NCBI GenBank assembly: GCA_019115945.1
Contig: DXCO01000014.1
Span: forward strand, 1-48,728
Direction: 5' to 3'
Length of the DNA stretch: 48,728 nucleotides
DNA from: Candidatus Borkfalkia excrementavium
GTDB taxonomy: Bacteria; Bacillota; Clostridia; Christensenellales; Borkfalkiaceae
The position numbers were made by a program, and so were the translations under genes. The notes beneath the pieces were generated by a model, which saw only the letters and a list, made by a program, of their open reading frames with translations, made no database searches and was not told where the DNA came from. Of the stretch, positions 35,917 through 43,551 are shown piece after piece. How positions within the stretch are numbered: position 1 is the first letter of the stretch; each line of letters begins with the position of its first letter.

Positions 35917-36518
35917 TCGGAACCATTTTGAAAGACTTAAAAAATCTGAAAGGGCAGATCGCCTATTATGTCCTGCTGTTTGCGGTGTTTTTTGTCGTAA
36001 GCGCCCTGTCGCGCAATATTTATTACAGCGCCGGTCTGTCGATTTTTTTCGGGGTGCTCGTTCCCGTAACCGCGCTTTCCTATGACGAGAAGGACAACTG
36101 GGACAAATTTGCCCTTGCATCGGGGATTTCCCGCCGCGAACTTGCCCTTTCCCGTTACGTTTTGGGGCTTGCCGCTTTCCTGCCCGCGTGGGGGCTCTCG
36201 TTTGTTTTTATGGCGATGCCCGCGCTCCGCTCTTTTGAAAATCTGTACGTCATAATAACGTACGGCGGGCTGGGGCTGATCACGATGGATTGCGTTTTGC
36301 CCGTCGTCTATAAAATCGGCGTAGACAAATCCCGTCTGTTTTATATCTTTCTCATTTTGATCGTGATGCTTCTCAGCGTCGGAGCGGCAACGCTGGTGGA
36401 ACTGATCGGCGGAGACCCCGTCGCCGTGATCGCATATCTGCTCGTGGGGCTGGGGATCGTCGGTTTGTTCGTGTCGCTCGGTATCTCTGTTTCCGTCTAT
36501 CGGCATAAAGATTTTTGA
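35913..36518 (+). CDS. ABC-2 type permease
   Basis: A 201-residue membrane protein with about six hydrophobic segments and the short cytoplasmic loop SYDEKDNWDKFALASGISRR that is characteristic of small ABC-2 permeases beside YtrA-type regulators. It should form a dimeric exporter with the ATPase encoded just upstream. It is the end of the operon. Confidence 0.88.
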   Translation: MIGTILKDLKNLKGQIAYYVLLFAVFFVVSALSRNIYYSAGLSIFFGVLVPVTALSYDEKDNWDKFALASGISRRELALSRYVLGLAAFLPAWGLSFVFMAMPALRSFENLYVIITYGGLGLITMDCVLPVVYKIGVDKSRLFYIFLILIVMLLSVGAATLVELIGGDPVAVIAYLLVGLGIVGLFVSLGISVSVYRHKDF

Positions 36519-36582
36519 ATGTTTATCCGCATTTTTCTATTTTTCAGAGTAGTATGCCGCGCATAACAGGATCGGAAATGCT

Positions 36583-36609
36583 GCCGCCCGCTTTGTCGGG
36601 CGGCTTTTT
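36583..36609 (+). terminator. terminator of the GntR-ABC operon
   Basis: GCCGCCCG/CGGGCGGC stem, loop CTTTGT, five T. Confidence 0.88.
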
Positions 36610-36658
36610 GCAAAAGAGAAGTATTTTTTCGGCTGCGGAAAGTTTCTGTAATGAAGGC

Positions 36659-36687
36659 TTTACAATTGCGGCGGGAAATGATAAAAT
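36659..36687 (+). promoter_or_regulatory. promoter of the flavodoxin-ferredoxin gene
   Basis: TTTACA, 17-base spacer, TAAAAT. Confidence 0.6.
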
Positions 36688-36736
36688 AAAATCATAACTT
36701 TGCAAAAAACGAAACGGTTGCGGAGAGGAAGGGCAG

Positions 36737-37513
36737 ATGCTTGCGCTCATGTATTTCAGCCCGACGTGCACGACGAAAAAGATCGTGTCGGCGGTCGGGA
36801 AAGTCTTTTTCGAAAAAATGTTGTCAAAAATGCGCCCGATCGATGTTACGCCGCTCGCGGCGCGCCTGCGGGAGTATGCTTTTTCGGAAGACGACGTTCT
36901 CGTTTTCGGTGCGCCCGTTTACGGCGGAAGGGTACCCGTCCTGCTCAGAGATCTGTTTGAAAATCTGCAGGGGAACGGCGCGCGTGCGATCGCCCTCTGC
37001 GTTTACGGGAACAGAGAGTATGACGACGCTCTTTTAGAGATGTGCGATCTTCTTTCCTCCCGCGGTTTTACCGTCTGTGCGGCGGCAGCGTTTATCGGCG
37101 AACATTCTTATACGGATAAGGTCGGCTCTTTCCGGCCGGACAAAGAAGATCTGCTCGCGGCCGACGAGTTTGCCCGCGCCGCGTTCGAAAAGGTTGCGGC
37201 GGGGCTTCCGGTCAGAAAGCAGGTGCGCGGGCATCGCCCCTATAAAGAACTGAGCCCGTCTCTTCTTACGCCGAAAAAGGCGCCCGTCGTGTCAGAGGAG
37301 AAATGTACCCATTGCGGCGCGTGCGTATCCGTCTGCCCCGTATGCAACCTTTCCGCGGATCTGAAAGATCTGGGGCGGTGTATCGGATGCGCGGCGTGCG
37401 TTCGCTTTTGTCCTGCGGGCGCCCGGGAATTTTGCGACGAGGGCATCGCCGCCGCCAAGGCGCGGCTGGAGGCGAACTGCACCGCGTGGCGCAATCCCGA
37501 ATTTTTTCTGTAA
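36737..37513 (+). CDS. EFR1-type flavodoxin/ferredoxin fusion protein
   Basis: A 258-residue electron-transfer protein. An N-terminal flavodoxin-like fold has the FMN loop YFSPTCTTKKI (6-16) and GAPVYGGRVP (near 57). A C-terminal two-cluster ferredoxin domain has CTHCGACVSVCPVC (near 192) and CIGCAACVRFCPAG (near 214). Proteins of this layout are widespread in anaerobes; the redox partner is not known. GGAGAGG precedes the ATG. The alarmone synthetase gene follows 11 bases later, probably co-transcribed. Confidence 0.88.
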   Translation: MLALMYFSPTCTTKKIVSAVGKVFFEKMLSKMRPIDVTPLAARLREYAFSEDDVLVFGAPVYGGRVPVLLRDLFENLQGNGARAIALCVYGNREYDDALLEMCDLLSSRGFTVCAAAAFIGEHSYTDKVGSFRPDKEDLLAADEFARAAFEKVAAGLPVRKQVRGHRPYKELSPSLLTPKKAPVVSEEKCTHCGACVSVCPVCNLSADLKDLGRCIGCAACVRFCPAGAREFCDEGIAAAKARLEANCTAWRNPEFFL

Positions 37514-37524
37514 CGGAGAAGAAA

Positions 37525-38220
37525 ATGGAAACGAAAGAAGATCAGGCGGATCTTTTCCGCGAATTTTTTGACGACGGCGAATTTTCCATGGACAAGGTGC
37601 GGGAACTTTCGGAACTGATGATGCGCTACAATTCCGCGATCCGCGAAGTGCGCACGAAGTTTGAGGTACTCAACGACGAATTGTCCCTGAAAACCAGCCG
37701 CAACCCGATCGAAAGCATTCAGTCCCGCGTAAAAAAGGCGCTCTCCATCGCGCAGAAACTGCGCCGACTCGGAAAGAGCGTCACGGTGGAAAATATTTCG
37801 AAAGAACTCAACGACGTGGCGGGCGTCCGCGTCGTATGCTCGTTTATCGACGATATTTATCGCGTTGCAGATATGCTTGCCAAGCAAGACGATATCACCG
37901 TCGTCGCGGTAAAAGATTATATCCGCAAGCCCAAACTGAACGGATATCGCAGTTATCACATGATCGTCGAGGTCCCCGTATTTTTTTCGGAGAGTAAGCA
38001 GATCATGCGGGTGGAAATACAACTGCGCACCGTCGCGATGGATTTCTGGGCTAGCCTTGAACATCAGATGAAATATAAAAAAGAGAGCGCGGACAGGCCG
38101 GAGATCGCTGCGGAACTGAAAAGTTGCGCAGAGGTCATCGCGGCGACGGACGCGCGCATGATGGCTGTCCGCAAGCGCATCGAAAATCTGGAAAAACAGA
38201 CGGAAAAAGAAAAAAACTGA
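37525..38220 (+). CDS. small alarmone synthetase (RelQ/SAS1-like GTP pyrophosphokinase)
   Basis: Transfers pyrophosphate from ATP to GDP or GTP to give (p)ppGpp. The 231-residue product has only the synthetase domain, with no hydrolase or TGS domain. Motifs: SIQSRVKKALSI (near 63), NDVAGVRVVCSFIDDIY (near 95), KDYIRKPKLNGYRSYHMIVE (near 130) and EIQLRTVAMDFWASLEHQMKYK (near 165). A helical, charged C-terminus fits SAS1 tetramerisation. The ATG at 37525 has GGAGAAG upstream. Confidence 0.93.
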   Translation: METKEDQADLFREFFDDGEFSMDKVRELSELMMRYNSAIREVRTKFEVLNDELSLKTSRNPIESIQSRVKKALSIAQKLRRLGKSVTVENISKELNDVAGVRVVCSFIDDIYRVADMLAKQDDITVVAVKDYIRKPKLNGYRSYHMIVEVPVFFSESKQIMRVEIQLRTVAMDFWASLEHQMKYKKESADRPEIAAELKSCAEVIAATDARMMAVRKRIENLEKQTEKEKN

Positions 38221-38257
38221 AAAGCGGTATCTGTTTATACAAATGCCGTGCGCACGC

Positions 38258-38286
38258 TTGATTTTTTTCGGACGTTCATTTATAAT
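38258..38286 (+). promoter_or_regulatory. promoter
   Basis: TTGATT, 17-base spacer, TATAAT, 65 bases before the next start codon. Confidence 0.6.
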
Positions 38287-38351
38287 AGTGTTAATAAAAT
38301 TTTATCATATTCGGCTGGAATTTCGGGCAGTGAAAAGAGAGAGGTCTTTAC

Positions 38352-39191
38352 ATGAACGGCAAAAATTTATCCGGAATATCCACAAAAGAATTCCGTGCGC
38401 GCCAACAGGTGCTCGACGTGGAAAAATGGCTTGCAAGCGAACGCGCCGGGCAGGACCTGTGCGGCACGTTTCCATTCTGCGCGTATTGCGTAAAGACGGA
38501 ATCGGATCCCTGCGCCCGCGCGGAACTGCGCGAAAAGATGCGGCAGGCGCTCGACGATCTGTCTGAGATCGCGGTGACGGAAGAGCCCGCTGTAACGGAA
38601 GCCCCGAACGAAGGGACGGAGAAGGCGGTCGAATCGGCGGAAGAAGAGGAGATGCTCGAAGATTCGCTCGCTTTGCAGACACTCAAAAAAGAGCCTCCCG
38701 AAGGATATGAGAGCGTTTTGCGCTATCGCAGGACCTTTCGCTCGAAACTCATCCAGAGCGGCGGCGCGCAGGATCTTTATACCGAACTGAAAAATACTTT
38801 TTCCGGCTATGCGGGCATTCGTTCCCGCGTCACGCAGTCGGGAGAAAATTTCCGCGTCGGTGGCAGAAAGATCGCCAAGATCGCCATCGGAGGGAAGACC
38901 CTCTGCCTGTATCTTGCGCTCGATCCGAAGGCGTTTGAAGACAGCAAGTACCGTTTTACGGACGTGTCGGATAAAAAAACCTATTCCGAAACGCCCATGA
39001 AAGTGCGCGTAACGGGCAGCCGTTCCTTAAAACATGCCAAAGAACTGATCGGGTATCTGGCGGAAAAATTTGATCTGCCAAACGTAGGCTACATAAGCAT
39101 CGATTACCGTTGTCCGTACAAAACGGACGAGGAACTCGTCAGGGTGGGCCTGATCAGACTGTATACCGCCTTTGTGAAAAAGAAAAAATAA
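38352..39191 (+). CDS. protein of unknown function, paralogue of the domain at 32973-34523
   Basis: A 279-residue soluble protein. The N-terminal 60 residues contain four cysteines (DLCGTFPFCAYC, then PC near 54) that could bind zinc. A short acidic linker follows. From about 118 to the end is the domain shared with the gene at 32973: RRTFRSKLIQ, a VGGRKIAKIAIGGKTLCLYL core, LDPKAFEDSKYRFTDVSDKK, RVTGSRSLKHAKELI, and an ending similar to PYEDRETLIKKRLIKVY. No membrane segment and no L15-like tail. AGAGAGG precedes the ATG. No function is known to me. Confidence 0.75.
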   Translation: MNGKNLSGISTKEFRARQQVLDVEKWLASERAGQDLCGTFPFCAYCVKTESDPCARAELREKMRQALDDLSEIAVTEEPAVTEAPNEGTEKAVESAEEEEMLEDSLALQTLKKEPPEGYESVLRYRRTFRSKLIQSGGAQDLYTELKNTFSGYAGIRSRVTQSGENFRVGGRKIAKIAIGGKTLCLYLALDPKAFEDSKYRFTDVSDKKTYSETPMKVRVTGSRSLKHAKELIGYLAEKFDLPNVGYISIDYRCPYKTDEELVRVGLIRLYTAFVKKKK

Positions 39192-39197
39192 TATAAT

Positions 39198-39213
39198 TGT
39201 TGCAAAAGCAACA
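39198..39213. promoter_or_regulatory. palindrome upstream of the rubrerythrin gene
   Basis: TGTTGC-AAAA-GCAACA, a perfect six-pair inverted repeat about 80 bases before the gene. It may be an operator or a weak hairpin ending the previous transcript. A TAAAAT at 39235-39240 could be the -10 box, with no convincing -35. Confidence 0.3.
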
Positions 39214-39291
39214 GTATAAAAAAATTGTTCGTTGTAAAATAGAGTCGAAAAACGGGGAAGCCCGAAAAATAAAGAAGAGAGGTTGACAGAG

Positions 39292-39822
39292 ATGAAAAGA
39301 TGTGCTGTTTGCGGTGAAATCGTAGACGATTCCGTTACTGTATGCCCTGTATGCAAAGCGACCAAATTTGTACCCATCGAAGAGAATGCCGAACTGAAAT
39401 TTGCCTGCGTGCATGAAGTCGGCGTTGCCAAGGGGCTGGACGAAGAGGTCGTTTCCGGACTTCGCGCCAATTTTGAAGGCGAATGCACGGAAGTCGGCAT
39501 GTATCTGGCGATGGCGAGAGTCGCGGAGAGGGAAGGTTATCCCGAAATTGCGGAGGCATACAAGAGATATGCGTACGAAGAAGCGGAACACGCTTCCAAA
39601 TTTGCAGAACTTCTCGGCGAATGCATCAGCGATTCGACGAAAAAGAATCTGGAAATGCGCGTAGCGGCGGAAACGGGCGCCTGCGCGGGCAAACTTGCGA
39701 TCGCAAAGCGCGCCAAGGAACTCGGCTACGATGCCATTCACGACACCGTGCACGAAATGGCAAAGGACGAAGCGCGCCACGGCGCAGGCTTCAACGGGCT
39801 GTTGAAGAGATATTTCAAGTAA
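39292..39822 (+). CDS. reverse rubrerythrin
   Basis: NADH-linked peroxide/oxygen-scavenging protein of anaerobes, 176 residues. A rubredoxin-like Fe(Cys)4 domain comes first (C4, C7, C18, C21), followed by the ferritin-like di-iron four-helix bundle with EEAEH (near 99) and DEARH (near 162). Classical rubrerythrins have the rubredoxin domain at the C-terminus; this order defines the reverse type known from clostridia. AGAGAGG lies nine bases before the ATG; an in-frame TTG three codons earlier is less likely. It is followed by a terminator. Confidence 0.9.
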   Translation: MKRCAVCGEIVDDSVTVCPVCKATKFVPIEENAELKFACVHEVGVAKGLDEEVVSGLRANFEGECTEVGMYLAMARVAEREGYPEIAEAYKRYAYEEAEHASKFAELLGECISDSTKKNLEMRVAAETGACAGKLAIAKRAKELGYDAIHDTVHEMAKDEARHGAGFNGLLKRYFK

Positions 39823-39866
39823 GAAAACGCATATATTGCGGTCAATACGGCTACAAATGCGCATAA

Positions 39867-39896
39867 AAAGGACAGGCGATCCGCCTGTCCTTTTTT
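39867..39896 (+). terminator. terminator after rubrerythrin
   Basis: AAAGGACAGGC/GCCTGTCCTTT stem with loop GATCC and T run. Confidence 0.9.
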
Positions 39897-39963
39897 CATG
39901 CCTGAAATTTCGTTTTATCTCCGCCTTCCGAACGGGGCGGTAAAGTTTTATTTTCAAAAGCGG

Positions 39964-39992
39964 TTGCTTTTATCTGCAATTTGTGGTAATAT
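39964..39992 (+). promoter_or_regulatory. promoter of the structured RNA
   Basis: TTGCTT, 17-base spacer, TAATAT; the start would fall at the foot of the long hairpin. Confidence 0.55.
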
Positions 39993-39997
39993 GTATC

Positions 39998-40140
39998 TGC
40001 CCAACAATTTTAATGATTCATTCCATAGGTTACACACGGCATTGGTGTACCCTCTATATTCCTATGGAATGAAAATTGTTGGGCGACAATTAAGGGTTAC
40101 AACATTGCGGGCGTTCCCTTAATTGGGAACGCTCTTTTTT
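39998..40140 (+). ncRNA. orphan structured RNA with alternative terminator/antiterminator
   Basis: This occupies most of the 409-base gap after the rubrerythrin gene. CCCAACAATTTT (40000-40011) pairs perfectly with 40072-40083. After a one-sided seven-base bulge, CATTCCATAGG (40019-40029) pairs perfectly with 40061-40071. The apical part holds TACAC/GTGTA (40031-40035 with 40045-40049). Downstream, CAATTAAGGG (40087-40096) can pair perfectly with 40116-40125, but that segment also forms the terminator GCGTTCCC-TTAATT-GGGAACGC (40111-40132) followed by TCTTTTTT. Two exclusive folds after a large hairpin are the layout of a riboswitch or attenuator; a free regulatory RNA is the alternative. No known class was recognised. 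Confidence 0.6.
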
Positions 40141-40231
40141 ATTGCCCGCAAAAATGAGAAAAAGCGGAGGCGCCTATGGGAAAAGCAGGGTAATTTTTTG
40201 CAGACATCAGAAAATACAAAGGAGGTTTACA

Positions 40232-40849
40232 ATGAAAAAATTTGTATTGGGTTTGATTACGGCATGTTTCGGGTTGGCGATGTTTACGTTTGCGGCGTGT
40301 GACGGAACTGGTGCGGGCGGACTGTCGGAAGAAGAGCAGTTCAGCCGCGCAAGGGAGAGTTTCAATAATTACACGGTGGAAGTAAATATCAAATATTCGG
40401 ACGGAGACGCTTACAATTCCGTTCTTTTGTGCGACGGCACGAAAGGGAAACTTACGGTAAAGGGCGACAGTGCAGAAGGAGATTGGGTTCGCTATTACAG
40501 CGAAGATTACGGAAAAGTTTTCCTTTATGACGAGGAAGACGGGGATTGGACGGAACTTTCTTACGACACAACGATCGAAGAAGCGACGGCGGATTATAAC
40601 GGTTACGTCATGATCTTTGCGGGGTTGTTTTATGACGATTTCGAAAAAGAAGGCGATTATTTCGTCGCGAAAGCGGACGCCTTGGCGTCGTATAACGAAG
40701 AATACGGCATTGCGATCAGTTCGGCAAAACTCAAAATGAGCGGCGGCCGATTCACGACCGCCACGGCGATCGTCGATGTCGGCATCCGCATGGAACTGAC
40801 GTATTTATTCAAAAATTACGGAACGACGCGCGTTACGCTCCCTCAGTGA
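40232..40849 (+). CDS. small lipoprotein, function unknown
   Basis: A 205-residue secreted lipoprotein. MKKFVLGLITACFGLAMFTFAAC is the signal with lipobox FAAC and C23 as the lipid-modified residue. The mature part is acidic, beta-rich and tyrosine-rich (SFNNYTVEVNIKYSDGD, DYGKVFLYDEEDGDWTELSY), reminiscent of LolA/LppX-like folds, but no family was recognised. AAAGGAGGT is a very strong ribosome site six bases before the ATG. It lies downstream of the structured RNA and may be under its control. Confidence 0.75.
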   Translation: MKKFVLGLITACFGLAMFTFAACDGTGAGGLSEEEQFSRARESFNNYTVEVNIKYSDGDAYNSVLLCDGTKGKLTVKGDSAEGDWVRYYSEDYGKVFLYDEEDGDWTELSYDTTIEEATADYNGYVMIFAGLFYDDFEKEGDYFVAKADALASYNEEYGIAISSAKLKMSGGRFTTATAIVDVGIRMELTYLFKNYGTTRVTLPQ

Positions 40850-40873
40850 CGGCAAAAAAAACGGCAAATAAAA

Positions 40874-40899
40874 AGAGCCCCGCATTTGCGCGGGGCTCT
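40874..40899. terminator. bidirectional terminator between convergent genes
   Basis: Perfect ten-pair stem AGAGCCCCGC/GCGGGGCTCT with loop ATTTGC. On the minus strand it is followed by TTTTATTT; on the plus strand an outer AACGGCA/TGCCGTT pairing continues into TTTT. Confidence 0.85.
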
Positions 40900-40915
40900 T
40901 ATGCCGTTTTCCGGG

Positions 40916-41380
40916 TTACAGGTCTTCGTCCTTATCCGTCGTCGACACGTCGTAACGGATCCTTTCGTTTTTGGATAACAGGTCCTTTACAAATTCGTTG
41001 TGCCATTCCGGTTTGACCACGATCACGGTATATTTGTCGTTTTTGAAATAGATGACGAGTTTGTTTGTCTTGGTAAAAAGGTGCACCGATTCCATGTCCG
41101 CAATTTTGTAGCGCGTCGGCACGATGCCGAACCATAAAACGACTTCCGTATCGGTGATTTTATAGCAGGAACGGATGAGCAGCGCGGAAAACACGACGAG
41201 GATCAGCACGGAAACGAGCAGCAGCACGACGCACTGGATGCCGAAAACGATGGTGGGAAAACCATGGTTCCTGATGATCCGATAGACCGTCCAGCCGATC
41301 CCTCCGCCGAGCGCGAGCAAGATCGCCGCGATGGAAAGGATGAGGATGGGTTTTGAAAATTTGAACTTATACGTATGCAT
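40916..41380 (-). CDS. membrane protein with bacterial PH-like domain
   Basis: A 154-residue protein with two membrane segments (about 10-35 and 45-72) followed by a cytoplasmic beta-rich domain (YKITDTEVVLWFGIVPTRYK, IADMESVHLF, KLVIYFKNDKYTVIVVKP) resembling bacterial PH (bPH/YdbT-like) domains. The role is unknown. The start at 41380 has GGAGGG upstream; the reading frame extends to 41413, but that codon lies upstream of the predicted transcription start. It is the only minus-strand gene between the left edge and 47.9 kb. Confidence 0.78.
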   Translation of the reverse strand: MHTYKFKFSKPILILSIAAILLALGGGIGWTVYRIIRNHGFPTIVFGIQCVVLLLVSVLILVVFSALLIRSCYKITDTEVVLWFGIVPTRYKIADMESVHLFTKTNKLVIYFKNDKYTVIVVKPEWHNEFVKDLLSKNERIRYDVSTTDKDEDL

Positions 41381-41403
41381 TTTACCCTCCGAAGGATATC
41401 CGA

Positions 41404-41432
41404 ATTGTATCATATATCCGCAAAAAAATCAA
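41404..41432 (-). promoter_or_regulatory. promoter of the PH-like membrane protein gene
   Basis: On the minus strand: TTGATT, 17-base spacer, TACAAT, 24 bases before the start codon. Confidence 0.65.
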
Positions 41433-41582
41433 GGGGTGGGCTTGTTTTTATTAAATTTTATGCGTTTGCGCGCGCTTCTGTTCGGCGGCATCAATATTTC
41501 TGTTCAATCTGAACTATAATAATGATGATTGGGATCAACATTTGTTATAAGATATTTTTATGGGAAAAGTGCGGCAAATCGC

Positions 41583-41611
41583 TTGTAAAATGCGGTTAAA
41601 AGGTGTAAAAT
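41583..41611 (+). promoter_or_regulatory. candidate promoter of the atp operon
   Basis: TTGTAA, 17-base spacer, TAAAAT, 38 bases before atpB. An alternative upstream -10 (TATAAT at 41515-41520) follows an inverted repeat GTTCA-ATC-TGAAC (41502-41514) but has no good -35. Confidence 0.45.
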
Positions 41612-41649
41612 GACTGCAAGTCTGAAACTACAAATCAGAGGTGAAGGGA

Positions 41650-42420
41650 ATGGCAGGTTTGTCTTCTCAACTGCTGGCGATCAATTTTGACGAACTGGCA
41701 GAAAAAATATTTCCGTCCAACGTCGTAGATAACGGCTGGCTGGTGATCAACGACAGTGTGATCTCCGGCTTTATCGTGGTCGCGGTCCTTCTGATCGTCG
41801 CGCTGATCCTCAGACTGACGATCATCCGGCATTGGAAGACCACCCCGACGGGAGGGCAGATGTTCCTCGAAACGATCGTGACCTTTTTCGACAAGAGCGC
41901 GGACGACATGACGGAAGAATACAGCGGCCTGATGGGGCCTTACACGCTGGGCGCGGCCGCCTATATCTGCTGCGGCGTGCTGATCGAATTGTTCGGCCTG
42001 CGGCCCGCCATAGCGGACGTAGGCGCATGCGTCGCACTCGCGCTTTGCACGTTTATTTTCATTCATACCCTTGGGTTTATGAAAAACAAACACAGGCGCT
42101 TAAAGCACTATCTCAATCCGATCAATATTATCACGGATCTGGCCGTTCCCGTCTCGATGACCTTCCGTCTTTTCGGAAGCATCCTGAGCGGCATGGTCAT
42201 CATGGATCTCATCTATATCATCGTGGAAGGGATTTGGTATACGGTCCTGCCCGTCTTTCTGCCGGCGATCGTAACGCCGCTGTTTACCCTGTTCCACGCA
42301 TTTATCCAGTCATACGTGTTCGCCTCATTGTCCCTTACGTTCGTATCGGAGGCGATCGAACCGGTGCCGAAACGAGAGAAGCGAAAGCGAAAAAAGAAAG
42401 AGTCTCCCGCCGAAGCATAA
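41650..42420 (+). CDS. atpB: F-type ATP synthase subunit a
   Basis: Membrane subunit forming the ion half-channels against the c-ring; 256 residues with five to six membrane segments. The essential arginine lies in MTFRLFGSILSGM (near 175). The C-terminus is highly basic (KREKRKRKKKE). AGAGGTG lies seven bases before the ATG at 41650. First gene of the atpBEFHAGDC order; no atpI was seen. Confidence 0.93.
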   Translation: MAGLSSQLLAINFDELAEKIFPSNVVDNGWLVINDSVISGFIVVAVLLIVALILRLTIIRHWKTTPTGGQMFLETIVTFFDKSADDMTEEYSGLMGPYTLGAAAYICCGVLIELFGLRPAIADVGACVALALCTFIFIHTLGFMKNKHRRLKHYLNPINIITDLAVPVSMTFRLFGSILSGMVIMDLIYIIVEGIWYTVLPVFLPAIVTPLFTLFHAFIQSYVFASLSLTFVSEAIEPVPKREKRKRKKKESPAEA

Positions 42421-42466
42421 ACGGCCTTACAATCATTTCGATAGCAGACTAATCTTACGGAGGTAG

Positions 42467-42730
<264 letters not shown>

Positions 42731-42769
42731 GCAAACGGGTAAAAAGATTTTAATTGCAAAAGGTGCGAA

Positions 42770-43324
42770 ATGTTTGATTTCTCCATGCAGACGATGATCC
42801 TGTCGGGCATTACGGATATGTTCGAAAGACTGAATATAACCTGGCAGGGGATCGTTTTACATCTGATCGCTCTGATTATTCTCACGGTCGGGCTCTATCT
42901 TCTCCTGTTCAAGCCGGTCAAAAAAATGATCCGCGAACGGCAGGAAAAGGTCAAAAAGATCGAAAAAGAGAATGCCGATCTGAACGAAGAAGTGAAAAAA
43001 CTGAAAAACAGCACGGAAGAGACGCTCGCAGAGGCAAAGAAGGAAGCGGCGGCCATACACGACAATGCCGTGAAGGTAGCGGGGCGCAAAGCGGACGACA
43101 TCATGGCGGACGCCAAGCGCAGGGCGAAGGCTCTTGTGGACCGCACCGAAGCGGAAATGGCGGAAGAGCGCAGAAAACTCGAGGCGGAGATCGAAAGGCA
43201 GATCGCCGACGTATCCGTGAGCGTTGCGGAAAAGGTGCTCGGCAGAACGGTGTCCCGCGAGGACAACAAAAAACTCATAGACGAGAGCCTTAAAGAATGG
43301 AGCGAAGATGAAAAGACAAGATAA
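42770..43324 (+). CDS. atpF: F-type ATP synthase subunit b
   Basis: Peripheral stalk subunit, 184 residues. One membrane segment (about 27-48) is followed by a long charged coiled coil (KKMIRERQEKVKKIEKENAD onward) and the C-terminal region that binds delta (VSVAEKVLGRTVS). Length is normal, so the missing part of delta is not fused here. Its end overlaps atpH by 17 bases. Confidence 0.93.
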   Translation: MFDFSMQTMILSGITDMFERLNITWQGIVLHLIALIILTVGLYLLLFKPVKKMIRERQEKVKKIEKENADLNEEVKKLKNSTEETLAEAKKEAAAIHDNAVKVAGRKADDIMADAKRRAKALVDRTEAEMAEERRKLEAEIERQIADVSVSVAEKVLGRTVSREDNKKLIDESLKEWSEDEKTR

Positions 43325-43535
43325 CGATCTGGTCGCGCGCATCACGCTCTCCGAACGGCCGGACGACGAAACGCTGCGCAAGATCGTCGAATTCGTAAAA
43401 AAGCGCGGCTGCACGAATACAGAATATTCGATCGATCCGAACATCCTCGGAGGGATCGTCATTCAGATCGGCGACGTTGTATACGACGGTTCGCTGCGCA
43501 GCCGTTTGGAAAGGATCAGACAGTCTGTACAATGA
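43308..43535 (+). CDS. atpH: F-type ATP synthase subunit delta, C-terminal domain only
   Basis: A 75-residue protein equivalent to roughly the last 70 residues of delta (normally about 180). [20 protein letters not shown], the [14 protein letters not shown] core and [13 protein letters not shown] are all typical. The N-terminal helical bundle, which normally holds the alpha-subunit N-termini at the top of F1, is absent. There is no room for it, because atpF overlaps the start and the b subunit is full length. The retained domain is the part that contacts subunit b. No frameshift remnant was seen in the neighbouring frames. Confidence 0.82.
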   Translation: MKRQDNDLVARITLSERPDDETLRKIVEFVKKRGCTNTEYSIDPNILGGIVIQIGDVVYDGSLRSRLERIRQSVQ

Positions 43536-43551
43536 CGAATATGGTAACCAT

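Noticed and set aside
36515-36697. Short frame after the ABC permease
   Set aside because: Contains the operon terminator and the following promoter; translation is unremarkable.
39898-40122. Short frame across the structured RNA
   Set aside because: Covers the promoter and both perfect helices; the base pairing explains the sequence better than coding.
39998-40140. 6S RNA or SRP RNA
   Set aside because: Too short, no central bubble closed by the two ends as in 6S, and no SRP Alu/S-domain loop sequences.
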